A stretch of DNA of 50,975 nucleotides, taken from IMG/VR virus record IMGVR_UViG_3300021178_000004, positions 1-50,975 of that record; one strand, given 5' to 3'. A model generated the notes under the pieces. That model had not been told where the DNA came from, did not search any database, and was given only the letters and a program-made list of their open reading frames with translations. Origin of the DNA: a virus. The stretch's first letter is position 1. The number at the start of each line of letters is the position of its first letter. The position numbers and the translations under genes were made by a program. Below, piece after piece: positions 36,816-45,215 of the stretch.

Positions 36816-38105
36816 TCAATATAGCGAGAGGAGGGGACCCCAATCCAACCCACTCGGCGAGCCATCCCAGGCGGGGTCAAAGGCGAAGTCGATGCCGCGA
36901 ATGCGAATCCAGTCAGGGGTAACGTCGTTAACGGTTAAGCCTTCGTTGGCATCAGACTTTCTGGCTTCGATGATGAAGGCATTGGCCTCATTGAGCTTTG
37001 TCTGAGCCTTCTTATCATCGCCGGTTAGCGGATTGGCAAGCCTAGCGGCAAGGCCAGCGATCATCGCTTGTTGGAACTGGCTGTCCCACTGATTCGGATC
37101 GGTAACGCGTTTGCAATATGCGAGAACGGCGTTCTCTTGGTTCGTGAGGATAACACGCTGGTCGAATGTAGTTGAGAAGGTTAGATTAAAGGTGGCGCCC
37201 AAGCCAGAGCCGGTTGTTGATCCCTGTGCAATAGGATTTGCTGGTAGGTTACCGAAGTATACGCCTCCGAGGAGGATAGATACTCCGGTAATGACGCCGG
37301 CGGCAACAGAAGCCACGGTTAGTTGAGCGGCTCGGTTAGTTGAACCTCCAGTTAGGGTTATAGAATCGCCTACAGCGTATCCTACACCACCACCGGCGAT
37401 AGCCGCAGCAGATACGGTGCTTAGATAGGAGAGGGTGAAGGTAGCGCCAGAGCCTGAGCCAGAAGTAGTGTTCTGTGAGACTGGATTGGCTGGAGTTGTG
37501 GAATAGCTACCGCCTATAAAAGAACTAATACCAGTAATGCTGCCCCCGGCTCCTATAGCCGTGACAATGAGTTGAGCAGGGACGCCGATGCCTCCAGCTA
37601 TACTAATGATATCATTAACAGCATAGTTAACCCCGGCATTAACGACAACAATCCCACCCACTGTTGTTGGTTGGTCCACCGCTACTCTAAACCTAACCGG
37701 CGGTCCGTTCCAGAAGTTCGGCGCACCGCCAGTTACAGCGGTGGTGATTGGGATACCAGAGGCGAAGCCGGTTTGAAATTGAGGAATGATGAACAGAGCT
37801 TTGAGACAATCGCTGGGGTAAGCGTATTCATACGCCCAAGGCGGCGCTGGAATAGTCTTATTCCAGACAATAGTACCTACGTTCGATGCATTCTCTGGCG
37901 TCCCTGGCGCTGCAGTGATAAGCTGAAGGACAGCATAGTTCGTTGTACAGTTCCACGGAGCGAGTCGGATTAGCTCGTCACGTAAGGAGCCGTACAATAG
38001 ATTCGCCTGCTTAGCCTCGTTGCTGTTCTCAAGAAACGAGGCAACAGTCGTGCGTGTGCCAATCGCTGCCAGAGAGCGATTGACGATATCAACGTCAGTG
38101 GTCAC
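36816..38105 (-). CDS. Tail gatekeeper (T7 gp11 / tail tubular protein A-like) with inserted beta repeats
   Basis: A 429-aa protein, about twice the length of T7 gp11 (196 aa). VDIVNRSLAAIGTRTTVASF, LRDELIRLAPWNC and YAYPSDCLKAL are the canonical N-terminal half. VILTNQENAVLAYCKRV followed by FQQAMIAGLAARLA is the canonical C-terminal half. Between them residues about 150-312 hold two tandem repeats of about 80 residues, each with xGVxYAVxDxIxxxGG, VxxxAxGxITGxS, GGxY and GSGxGATFxL. The protein links portal and nozzle. GTG start, GTGA-coupled to the preceding gene. Confidence 0.9.
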   Translation of the reverse strand: MTTDVDIVNRSLAAIGTRTTVASFLENSNEAKQANLLYGSLRDELIRLAPWNCTTNYAVLQLITAAPGTPENASNVGTIVWNKTIPAPPWAYEYAYPSDCLKALFIIPQFQTGFASGIPITTAVTGGAPNFWNGPPVRFRVAVDQPTTVGGIVVVNAGVNYAVNDIISIAGGIGVPAQLIVTAIGAGGSITGISSFIGGSYSTTPANPVSQNTTSGSGSGATFTLSYLSTVSAAAIAGGGVGYAVGDSITLTGGSTNRAAQLTVASVAAGVITGVSILLGGVYFGNLPANPIAQGSTTGSGLGATFNLTFSTTFDQRVILTNQENAVLAYCKRVTDPNQWDSQFQQAMIAGLAARLANPLTGDDKKAQTKLNEANAFIIEARKSDANEGLTVNDVTPDWIRIRGIDFAFDPAWDGSPSGLDWGPLLSLY

Positions 38106-38305
38106 CTGCGACCTTGACTACCGCAGTTGCCATGGTTGGTTCCGTGAAGGCCAGGGGACTTGGGATCGGAGATGTTCTTGGGGCCTTGCGGGGGCGAGTA
38201 GGGAAGCTCCTTCGCTTCAGTGACGCCGCCCGAGGAGGCAGAGGCTCGCTGGGGCTTGCTTGCATCAGGCCCAAAGCCTGAGAGGATATCACGACCGGAT
38301 TTCAT
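38102..38305 (-). CDS. 67-aa hypothetical protein
   Basis: Coupled by ATGA upstream and GTGA downstream. Sequence MKSGRDILSGFGPDASKPQR onward is Gly/Pro/Ser-rich and probably disordered. Its position between virion genes suggests a small structural component. Confidence 0.65.
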   Translation of the reverse strand: MKSGRDILSGFGPDASKPQRASASSGGVTEAKELPYSPPQGPKNISDPKSPGLHGTNHGNCGSQGRR

Positions 38306-38601
38306 AGGACACCTCGTCTGGTGACTGCGGGAGTATCGGTATGGACCTTCTCGGTTTCTGCTGCCTGAGCTCGAACCCTCTTAGCCTCTTCAAGGTCGAT
38401 ATCCTGACCCTGATCCGCCTCGACCCTGGCGACATCTTCAGGCTTTGGCTCTTCCACTACTGGCTCCAGAGCCTTTGCATGCTCTTCTAACTGCTTCATC
38501 GCTTCGTCGGCGATGGGCTTCAGCTTGGGATGGCCAAGGGCTGCTGTATGGATGTGGAATAGGGCAGCGAGGTGACCTAGTCTTTCTGTATCAAGTGGCA
38601 T
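38302..38601 (-). CDS. 99-aa hypothetical protein
   Basis: Helical N-terminus (LGHLAALFHIHTAALGHPKL), then an acidic helix (EEPKPEDVARVEADQGQD). Overlaps both neighbours by one to four bases. No domain is recognised. Confidence 0.68.
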   Translation of the reverse strand: MPLDTERLGHLAALFHIHTAALGHPKLKPIADEAMKQLEEHAKALEPVVEEPKPEDVARVEADQGQDIDLEEAKRVRAQAAETEKVHTDTPAVTRRGVL

Positions 38602-38810
38602 CAGCGTTTTCCTTGTGAGCCTGAGGGGTGGATTGTCCTACTGGTCGCTGGGGCCTGAACCGAATACCCTCGGCCAGGGTACATTGGAGCGTATTCATCC
38701 CGGCGATTGAGCTTGCTGCCAAGTTGCTCAACAGCACGCGGGTCTACCGCTCGAGAGTTCGGCTCAGTCTTCTGGCCAGCCGGGCCAGATCGGTTAGCTC
38801 TTCCCTGCAT
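38601..38810 (-). CDS. 69-aa basic hypothetical protein
   Basis: Low-complexity, Arg/Pro/Ser-rich (MQGRANRSGPAGQKTEPNSR onward), probably disordered. The start overlaps the end of the upstream gene by 17 bases. Support comes from the continuous cistron chain. Confidence 0.58.
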   Translation of the reverse strand: MQGRANRSGPAGQKTEPNSRAVDPRAVEQLGSKLNRRDEYAPMYPGRGYSVQAPATSRTIHPSGSQGKR

Positions 38811-39189
38811 CTATCTTCTCCTTTAGGTGGGTGGGTGCAGCAAGTTGACGAGTATGATCCCAACGGTTAGCTGGATCAGCTGCCATGTCCCTTCGGACCT
38901 TCGAGAACGTCCCGCCTTCAGCATTTTCTTCAGCGACCAGCTGGCGAAAGCGATCGTCGCAGCGTTCCATCTCGCGAAGATGGTGAGACGGGACGGAGTG
39001 GCCGAGTTCCTCATACATGTATTTGATATCGTGGAGATCATGCATGTAGTTCATGAAGCGACGGATGCGTTCTGGGATTTCCGACTCAGCGTCGCGGATA
39101 TAGCTGATGACCTCGCCAAGCAGCTTTCGAATAGTCGTCATCTCACGGCGGAGTTCGCGGATGTCGTCGTCTGTAGTGCGATCGGCCAT
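38794..39189 (-). CDS. 131-aa helical hypothetical protein
   Basis: Begins MADRTTDDDIRELRREMTTI and is predicted to be a coiled coil or helical bundle (residues about 8-90). TAATG overlap with the upstream gene. No domain is recognised. Confidence 0.7.
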   Translation of the reverse strand: MADRTTDDDIRELRREMTTIRKLLGEVISYIRDAESEIPERIRRFMNYMHDLHDIKYMYEELGHSVPSHHLREMERCDDRFRQLVAEENAEGGTFSKVRRDMAADPANRWDHTRQLAAPTHLKEKIDAGKS

Positions 39190-39362
39190 TAGTTGTCCTT
39201 AGTATCGGTAGGTTTCTTTTTCTTCCGGAGGATTCCGGTCTTGGCATCGGCTTTGTTGAACTCTTTCGCTACGCCCATTGGAACACCAGCACGTTTGGCG
39301 AAATCCGCGGAGTGAGCGCTAGCTGCCATTAATTGGGCTTGAGCCGGTGTGCTACTTGGCAT
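39189..39362 (-). CDS. 57-aa small phage protein (AGVPxxVAKEF type)
   Basis: Found below the usual length cut-off. ATG 39362 overlaps the upstream gene by 11 bases and the TAA is shared with the next ATG (TAATG). AKRAGVPMGVAKEFNKADAK followed by a Lys-rich tail matches short proteins common in phage virion operons, of unknown role. Confidence 0.68.
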   Translation of the reverse strand: MPSSTPAQAQLMAASAHSADFAKRAGVPMGVAKEFNKADAKTGILRKKKKPTDTKDN

Positions 39363-39648
39363 CAGGCTTCTCCTCTTTGGGAAGCTTAGCTTCTAGTTCC
39401 TTGATCCTTGCCTTCAGTTGGTTGTTGTCTCGCTCTAGTAGTTCTAGCTGCTGGGCCCATTCACCAATAACAGCACTAATTCGTAGAGCGGCGGTTGTAT
39501 AGGAAGTTGGTTGTTGGGCGGCAGCGTAGACTACGCTAGCAAATAAGATAACGATGCCTATAACGAGTACCCACCCGCGTTTCCTCGGCTTAGGTGACCA
39601 TGATGGCAGGCTTTCCTCGCGTCCGAGATCGCACCATGCGTTAGTCAT
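39352..39648 (-). CDS. Membrane-anchored coiled-coil protein (spanin-like topology)
   Basis: A 98-aa protein with a basic N-terminus, one membrane segment (WVLVIGIVILFASVVYAAA, about residues 26-44) and a C-terminal coiled coil (LERDNNQLKARIKELEAKL). This N-in single-span plus periplasmic coiled coil is the topology of inner-membrane spanins (Rz), but it lies far from the lysis genes and no embedded Rz1 lipoprotein frame was identified. A fibre-linked envelope protein is equally possible. Confidence 0.65.
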   Translation of the reverse strand: MTNAWCDLGREESLPSWSPKPRKRGWVLVIGIVILFASVVYAAAQQPTSYTTAALRISAVIGEWAQQLELLERDNNQLKARIKELEAKLPKEEKPDAK

Positions 39649-39663
39649 AGATACCTGTCTCCA

Positions 39664-40275
39664 TTAGAACAGTTGTATCGAACCGACAACGGCCACGGCA
39701 TTTTGACTACCTGCAACCGTTGACCATGCCGCAGTCACGTCGATCTTGTTCGAGGTCGTGGTATTGATTACCACTGTAGTGCTTAACATGCTATTGAACA
39801 AAAGTGCTACCCCACTGAGTGCCGCCGAGTAGTACAAGCCGCCAGAACATATAATCGTACCAGTCGCTCCGATTGTCCTAATTGTACAGACAACATCTAA
39901 GGTAAACGGAAAGTTGCTTGCACTTGCCGGAAGCGCCGCTGTCGTAACAGAGACGATATTGGTCGCTCCCCAATTAATCTTGACTGTAACGGTCGCAGTA
40001 TTGGCAATTGGCGTAGAGTAGAAGCCAGTGCAGTATAGGTGAAAATAATTGCCGATGCTTAGTGTGTTCGCTGATACGGTCTGACCGGGACCAGTACCGG
40101 ACGGAGAGAAACAACTGACATCGCTAGTCGATGCCATCGACTGCGCGGCAGAAGAAGTCCATAGAGTGCTAGCTACGCCCGTTCCATTAAGTGGCGCATT
40201 GACCGCTGGCGCTACTACTTGCCCAAATGCAAGAGAGCATGTGAGCAGCCATACGAAAATGGTGCGCATTAGCAT
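39664..40275 (-). CDS. Secreted-type beta-rich virion-operon protein
   Basis: A 203-aa protein from ATG 40275 (GGGG upstream) or ATG 40269, which overlaps the spike stop. Signal peptide MLMRTIFVWLLTCSLAFGQV with a plausible site after FG or GQ. The mature part is Thr/Ser/Ala-rich beta, with ATVTVKINWGATNIVSVTTA and AAWSTVAGSQNAVAVVGSIQ, like phage decoration or fibre-tip domains. It follows the spike gene and may be its partner. The longer frame from 40371 is rejected because it overlaps the spike gene and hides the signal peptide. Confidence 0.72.
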   Translation of the reverse strand: MLMRTIFVWLLTCSLAFGQVVAPAVNAPLNGTGVASTLWTSSAAQSMASTSDVSCFSPSGTGPGQTVSANTLSIGNYFHLYCTGFYSTPIANTATVTVKINWGATNIVSVTTAALPASASNFPFTLDVVCTIRTIGATGTIICSGGLYYSAALSGVALLFNSMLSTTVVINTTTSNKIDVTAAWSTVAGSQNAVAVVGSIQLF

Positions 40276-42569
40276 CCGGTCCCCACGTTGTCTACGATTG
40301 TCACTGGCGTTGTCGAGGTCCCAGCGTAAGCAATCATCTTGCACGTTCCAGCATTGGTCCCGGCGGTCCATTCTACTTTGGTATTACCCGCCCCCGGCGC
40401 AGTTCCGGAAGCGGTGATCTTAGGAAATCCCAATTCGCCATTAGTCCCCGCGAATGTAGTGCTACCGCCAATCACAACCGCATGACTGCCGTTGACGTAT
40501 AATCCATAGGTACCCGAATTGGTGTCCCAAAAGCCTATGTCGCCTTCAACCAGATTACGAATGCGGACGGTCCACTTGTTGGAAGCCGGCACAGCGTCGT
40601 TGGTAAATGTTAAGATATCATTGGCGCTGCCTCCAGAGTGGAGAGCTATCGCAGTTCCGCCAGCAGCTATTGTAAATGTGTGTGGGCTAGTCCAGCTATA
40701 ACTGGCAGTAAGATCAATCGCTGGAGCACCATCAGAGCGCATCGCAGTTGTAGCTGATCCATTAGTAGCAGTCGGGCCAACCTTGGCAGTCGGATTGGCG
40801 AAGTTCCCGGCAGCAAGTGCACCTACTGTTGTTCCGCAGGAAAAGGCGTCGGTTGATTGCGTGTAGTTAATATGGTTGCCACTACTATCCTGACAGTCAG
40901 GAATAACCTTCCATGTCGCGGTTCCGGCTACATCAATCAGAGTCGCATGAGACGCACCACTACCACCTAGCTGGGCAATAGAATTGGTACCAGCAAGTTG
41001 ATTGAAGTTATAGTCGTTAGCTGCCGCAACAACGGCGCCGGTGCGACCAAAAACTGAGGTTACGTCGGAAGGATCAGTCACGAAGGAGTAAGTCCCAGCC
41101 CCTGTACGCTTAAGAAACCCGGTCGAAGCAAATCCAGTGATGTTATCGAGACAGGTTCCGCTAGCTACAGAACAGTTGGTCCCGCCTTCCGTTATTGCGT
41201 AAACCGGACTATCGATCAGTCCAATATTGCTACGTTGCTTGTAATTAGTGTGGGCAAAGGTCGAGCTAGTACCTGCGGCCATGCCGTTGTAATTGGCGGT
41301 TGAGCCAGTACAGTCGTTACCGATAAAGGTCAGATGGTCTATGGCTGCGCCGAAGACACAGCCATTCTTTGCCTGAAAGGCAGAACCAAAGCCACTAAAC
41401 CCGCCAACTGAATTGACGATCTCGATATAGGAGTAGTTGGCTCCGCCGGCGATGTTGATGAAGTCGGCTGTGCCCGCGGCGTTAGCTGCGTTGACACCCT
41501 CTGAAACTATACTGATATGCACATGCTTAAAGGTTGTCGCCGTAGCGATGATACCACTTGATCCGCAGGATAGGAAATGTCCATCGACCCAGACTGTCTG
41601 AATGATTCCAGCGCCGGTAAAGCTCATGCACGGGCCGTTGCCGGTAGTCGTGCCCCCACCAAACCATTTATCTGCATAGGTGAAGTTGGCTAGCGTTCCT
41701 CCGGCTTGAGCAATAAGGGAGAAGCCGTTATTCATTCCATCAAAGGTGTTGTTGTTGAAGATGAAATCGTTACTGGTGATACCGTTAGCGGCATTGGCGA
41801 CGAATGGATGATCGAAAACCTGTACAAGGTTATTATCTACTCGAAGCGTTCCAACTGAGCCGGTCTCGGCCTGAATAAAGTCTCGGTTAGCTACCACACT
41901 CCCACGGGTTCCGGTAGTCGCAATCTGCGAATTGCGGATAATCATTCCATTGCCGAAGTTAAAAGCGAATAACGGAACGCCTACCGTAGCTCCTACAGCA
42001 CCGAAAGTCCCTTCAAAGGTAACAGAGCCGAATCCTACACCGTTCGCAGCGGCAAAGACACCGATACCAGTGCCGAGCCAGCTGTTGATAAACATTGTAC
42101 TGGCCGAGGCAACTGATAGCGTAGTGTTGGTTGCGGCACCAGCGTTATCGAAGCCCATATTAAAGGTGCCGCCGTAATTGCCAGTCCAAGTAAGGACACC
42201 ATTCTGCGATCCCTTAAGAATGCAGTCGCCAGGGCCACCTTGGCAAACGATCCATACTTGTGAGCCGGTAACTGTAGCGGCGAGGTTAGGTGCGAGAAGG
42301 ACTCCGGGAGGTAGATAAATGGCTGTGTTATTGGCCGCGTTCGCGGCGGTTATGCAAGCTTGAATAGCCGTGCTATTATCAGAGTTGCTTGCAGCCACCC
42401 CAGAGCAGGATAGGATTGTTGTGCTGATAGGAAATGGTGGAGCAGCCGCGCCAGAACTATTACCGCAGACGGTATTATTCGGAAAGGCTCCATTGCATTG
42501 GGCCGAAGCTAGAGAAGGGAAGAAAGTTGCTAGGCCTAAAGCCAGCAAAGCCCTCGCGATCCATTTCAT
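40269..42569 (-). CDS. Tail spike/fibre with beta-helix domain and N-terminal signal peptide
   Basis: A 766-aa protein from ATG 42569 (TGATG overlap); GTG 42581 is an alternative. MKWIARALLALGLATFFPSL followed by ASAQC is a Sec signal. QCNGAFPNNTVCGNSSGAAA is a motif common in rhizobial phage spikes. SNSDNSTAIQACITAANAAN and IYLPPG resemble the entry of pectate-lyase-3 or Phage_spike beta helices, which continue to about residue 430. Then come a GRTGAVVAAANDYNFNQLAG linker repeat and a C-terminal trimer-like domain. It probably binds or degrades host surface polysaccharide. The signal peptide is unexpected for a tail protein. Confidence 0.8.
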   Translation of the reverse strand: MKWIARALLALGLATFFPSLASAQCNGAFPNNTVCGNSSGAAAPPFPISTTILSCSGVAASNSDNSTAIQACITAANAANNTAIYLPPGVLLAPNLAATVTGSQVWIVCQGGPGDCILKGSQNGVLTWTGNYGGTFNMGFDNAGAATNTTLSVASASTMFINSWLGTGIGVFAAANGVGFGSVTFEGTFGAVGATVGVPLFAFNFGNGMIIRNSQIATTGTRGSVVANRDFIQAETGSVGTLRVDNNLVQVFDHPFVANAANGITSNDFIFNNNTFDGMNNGFSLIAQAGGTLANFTYADKWFGGGTTTGNGPCMSFTGAGIIQTVWVDGHFLSCGSSGIIATATTFKHVHISIVSEGVNAANAAGTADFINIAGGANYSYIEIVNSVGGFSGFGSAFQAKNGCVFGAAIDHLTFIGNDCTGSTANYNGMAAGTSSTFAHTNYKQRSNIGLIDSPVYAITEGGTNCSVASGTCLDNITGFASTGFLKRTGAGTYSFVTDPSDVTSVFGRTGAVVAAANDYNFNQLAGTNSIAQLGGSGASHATLIDVAGTATWKVIPDCQDSSGNHINYTQSTDAFSCGTTVGALAAGNFANPTAKVGPTATNGSATTAMRSDGAPAIDLTASYSWTSPHTFTIAAGGTAIALHSGGSANDILTFTNDAVPASNKWTVRIRNLVEGDIGFWDTNSGTYGLYVNGSHAVVIGGSTTFAGTNGELGFPKITASGTAPGAGNTKVEWTAGTNAGTCKMIAYAGTSTTPVTIVDNVGTGC

Positions 42570-42994
42570 CAGTAAGTCCACCCCTTCTGAGTAGAGCTTG
42601 GCTTTAGCACGAAGCCGCCATAGGCGACTTGGATTAGAATCTGAGCAAGGCCTACAATGTTCTCGTTAGCGTTATTGCGTTGAATGGTGATTGGGTTTCC
42701 AATTGAGGCGAAGCCACCAATGTCAACGACGGTAACAGGGTTCTTGGCGAATAGCCCAGGGAGGGCTTGGGGGCCAACGCCAGGATCGACAGCAGATGGC
42801 AGAACAATCGTGACAAGGCCATTGACGTTGACCTCGACCAAGGAGACGGAAGGGTCGAGGTTGTAGGTTCCGGCTGCGCTGACTTGAAGAACATTGCGGA
42901 TAGGAACCCATATCCAGCCGACGGAGGGTCCGCGGTAGGCTCGAATCCACTCGCGGGAGGTGCCGCCCTGGTCGAGATCGAGTTGAGAGGCCAC
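42569..42994 (-). CDS. 141-aa virion-operon beta protein
   Basis: Contains TSREWIRAYRGPSVGWIWVP, a VSAAGTYNLDPSVSLVEVNV segment and VTIVLPSA, a beta pattern as in spike head-binding or baseplate-like small domains. It directly precedes the spike gene and overlaps its start, so a connector between tail and spike is plausible. No family name is given. Confidence 0.72.
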   Translation of the reverse strand: MASQLDLDQGGTSREWIRAYRGPSVGWIWVPIRNVLQVSAAGTYNLDPSVSLVEVNVNGLVTIVLPSAVDPGVGPQALPGLFAKNPVTVVDIGGFASIGNPITIQRNNANENIVGLAQILIQVAYGGFVLKPSSTQKGWTY

Positions 42995-43660
42995 TTAGGC
43001 TCTCCGAGTAACGGCCTGTCGATGCTCTTGGTCCTTAGTCAGAAGCTGATTCTGCAAGGCAGTGTTGGCTTCAGCAAGCTTGCTGATCTGATCCATCGCA
43101 GCGGTGAGCCGCTCTTCGAGAGCAGCGAAGCGGTCATCGGCACCGGCAGGTCGGGCAATCGAAGCAAGCATGTCGGAGTTCTGCTTCATGATCGCGGTCA
43201 TACCGGCAAGGACCTCGGCGAGGCCCCCGGTATCGGAACTCTGTTTGACAGAGGCCTCAGCCATCTGCTTTTGCAGACTTTCGATCAAGGCCTCGGCGAA
43301 CCCATTCGAGGGGAAAGCCTGCTCGCCCATTGGGTTGACCCAAGTGCTTTGCATAGACTTGGTGATGGCCTCGGCCTCTTCATCCATCGGGGCCATATCC
43401 GGGGTCACGGTGCCATCGAAGATGATATCCTTCGGCTGGGGATTGTGACCGTCACTAACGACGACCATTCCCTCAACTACCCGGCCCATGCCGTCGCGTT
43501 CGGTGTAGTTCCAGTCTGTTTCCCAATCAGGGTTCAGGTAGGTCGGAACGTCAAACTGCGTTCGCTTCGGGCGTCCAGAGGTGCGATCCGTTTCCGTGTA
43601 TTCCCACTTGGTCCCCTCGACTTTCAGGTAGTGAGGGGCTGTCAGGCGCCAGCGTGCCAT
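42995..43660 (-). CDS. 221-aa protein with C-terminal coiled coil
   Basis: Starts at ATG 43660 with GGAG six bases upstream; the longer frame from 43834 is rejected. N-terminal half ARWRLTAPHYLKVEGTKWEY, TETDRTSGRPKRTQFDVPTY, then a helical region and a coiled coil (LEERLTAAMDQISKLAEANT). The first 110 bases overlap the end of the glycosyltransferase-like gene. The N-terminal pattern is one I associate with rhizobial phage virion operons; role unknown. Confidence 0.75.
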   Translation of the reverse strand: MARWRLTAPHYLKVEGTKWEYTETDRTSGRPKRTQFDVPTYLNPDWETDWNYTERDGMGRVVEGMVVVSDGHNPQPKDIIFDGTVTPDMAPMDEEAEAITKSMQSTWVNPMGEQAFPSNGFAEALIESLQKQMAEASVKQSSDTGGLAEVLAGMTAIMKQNSDMLASIARPAGADDRFAALEERLTAAMDQISKLAEANTALQNQLLTKDQEHRQAVTRRA

Positions 43661-44765
43661 AAGAGTCTCCAGGTTTGAGGCCGAGGGCCTTCCAGGCCCC
43701 GGTGATGGTAGAGTATTCATCCTTAGCCCAGACGATCCGCTGAAGCGGAGAGCACCAAGGGAACTGTGAGCCGACTTCAATCCCTTGGCCTTCGCGCCAG
43801 AACTTGGGCGTGTTGCATTCATAGCGATGGCCATCGGGGAAGGTTTCGATGAAGGTCAGCCAAGGCCGAGTGCCGAAGAGGGCGAGAGTACAGGGGCCGT
43901 TGGCGACGAAGAGGTTGGCGACGGCGGACTCGTACAATGCGCAGCGTTCGAGGAGGTCGATCGAAGCGTGAGGGTCGGTGTCGAAGTCCTCGAAAGTGTC
44001 GAAGGCCCTAGCGGTATCGCGGACGAAGAGGGGATAGAAGCCTTGCTTCTTTAGGTCCTCTCCAAACATTGACCAAGCGCCAAGGTTGGAATTGCGATGA
44101 GGCCACTCATCGCATTCTCGAAGGGTGATGGTGACAAGGTTCTCGGCGAGGATGGTCTTGTGAGGATGGCGAAAGCGAGGGACAGGTTCGCCCTGCTTCG
44201 CAGCGGCTACGATATCCTTCGGGAGGTAGAACTCTTTGAAGACGCCTTCTAAGGCGGCCTTGTCTTCGACAGCACCAATTATCTTCAGCGCCGGCCGCAT
44301 GACTTTGTCGAAGAACTGCCTTCGGCCTTCGGTGTGAAGGCCAGTCTTGCCGTCCTTACCGAACCAGAAATGGACCTTCAGCGGAGCGGGGGCTCCCTCG
44401 CGGACTCGGCGCATCTCGGCGTCAATCAAGGCAACGATAAAGTCGAAGTTCATGCTCCCGCGAGCGCAGTTGTAAGGGAAGTAGTCGGCGGGGAGGGGGT
44501 TGGCGTAGACTGGAGGAGTGACGTTCTCGCCGTACTCCTCCAGCTTCTTGATAAGCGTCTCCATGCCCTTTCGCAAGGGCTCATAGAGGCGTTCTACACC
44601 AGTGAAGCTACCCTTCACACCGTGATTGTCTTTACCGATCTCGGTGTGACGGGCGGTGGCGATAGCGACAGCGCCGACGCTACCTTCCTCAGCCTCGGCC
44701 AAGTAGGCCTTGAGCTTGGCGATAACGTCGGCGTTGCCGGGGGCGTGGGCGAGAGAGATTTCCAT
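43551..44765 (-). CDS. Glycosyltransferase-like protein in the virion operon
   Basis: A 404-aa protein. The C-terminal half has VTITLRECDEWPHRNSNLGA, YPLFVRDTARAF, ALYESAVANLFVANGPCTLA and a final QFPWCSPLQRIVWA. This order (ITLRE..RNSN..W, RDT, NxGxxNGP, PFxxPxQRxxW) resembles uncharacterised proteins of polysaccharide loci in alphaproteobacteria with a presumed GT-B-like fold. The N-terminal half has no recognised motif. It could glycosylate virion or host surface components. The function is inferred from pattern memory. TGATG-coupled to the upstream gene. Confidence 0.5.
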   Translation of the reverse strand: MEISLAHAPGNADVIAKLKAYLAEAEEGSVGAVAIATARHTEIGKDNHGVKGSFTGVERLYEPLRKGMETLIKKLEEYGENVTPPVYANPLPADYFPYNCARGSMNFDFIVALIDAEMRRVREGAPAPLKVHFWFGKDGKTGLHTEGRRQFFDKVMRPALKIIGAVEDKAALEGVFKEFYLPKDIVAAAKQGEPVPRFRHPHKTILAENLVTITLRECDEWPHRNSNLGAWSMFGEDLKKQGFYPLFVRDTARAFDTFEDFDTDPHASIDLLERCALYESAVANLFVANGPCTLALFGTRPWLTFIETFPDGHRYECNTPKFWREGQGIEVGSQFPWCSPLQRIVWAKDEYSTITGAWKALGLKPGDSYGTLAPDSPSLPESRGDQVGIHGNGSHLWTPEANAV

Positions 44766-45211
44766 CAGCTTGGTGCTATGCAGATGCCTTGGTAGACGGT
44801 TGAGGCGATATCGACCGACAGCGTCACCGACGCTGCGGTAGTGGTGTAGGTCGGCTGGGTAGCCGTACCGTTGGCGGTGATGACGCAGACAGGCGCAGCG
44901 CCAAAGGCGTTGGAGAAGGTGACGATGCAGGAGGTACCAACTGAGCCGGTAGTTAAGGTAAAGGCAAAGTCGGTCCCGGTGATAGTCGGAGCGGTGCCGC
45001 AGGTGGTTAGGGAAGGCGCAGCGCCGCCCTGAGAGCCGAGATGCTGGCCTTTAAGCAGGAACATGTTGTTCTTGCTATCGAAGCCGATCGCACCTCGAGG
45101 GTCTTGGGAGAGTTGAATCGAGGAGACGATATTCTGGGCGTAGGCAGCCCCAGCAAGCACCAAGGCAGCGCCACAGACGCCACCGAGGAGATGGTCTTTG
45201 AAGCGTTTCAT
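44765..45211 (-). CDS. Signal-peptide protein of the virion operon
   Basis: A 148-aa protein with Sec signal MKRFKDHLLGGVCGAALVLA then GAAYAQ. The mature part has four cysteines and beta pattern: SLTTCGTAPTITGTDFAFTL, GTSCIVTFSNAFGAAPVCVI, ending QGICIAPS. Domains of this CGxxPxITGTDxxxxxTxG..xSCxVTF type occur in fibres of rhizobial phages. Possible disulfides also fit export. Role unknown, perhaps host-surface or fibre. Confidence 0.72.
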   Translation of the reverse strand: MKRFKDHLLGGVCGAALVLAGAAYAQNIVSSIQLSQDPRGAIGFDSKNNMFLLKGQHLGSQGGAAPSLTTCGTAPTITGTDFAFTLTTGSVGTSCIVTFSNAFGAAPVCVITANGTATQPTYTTTAASVTLSVDIASTVYQGICIAPS

Positions 45212-45215
45212 GAGG

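Noticed and set aside
42767-43678. 303-aa plus-strand ORF in the virion region
   Set aside because: Antisense to two well-supported minus-strand genes; composition (Gly/His/Leu/Arg-rich) is typical of a mirror frame.
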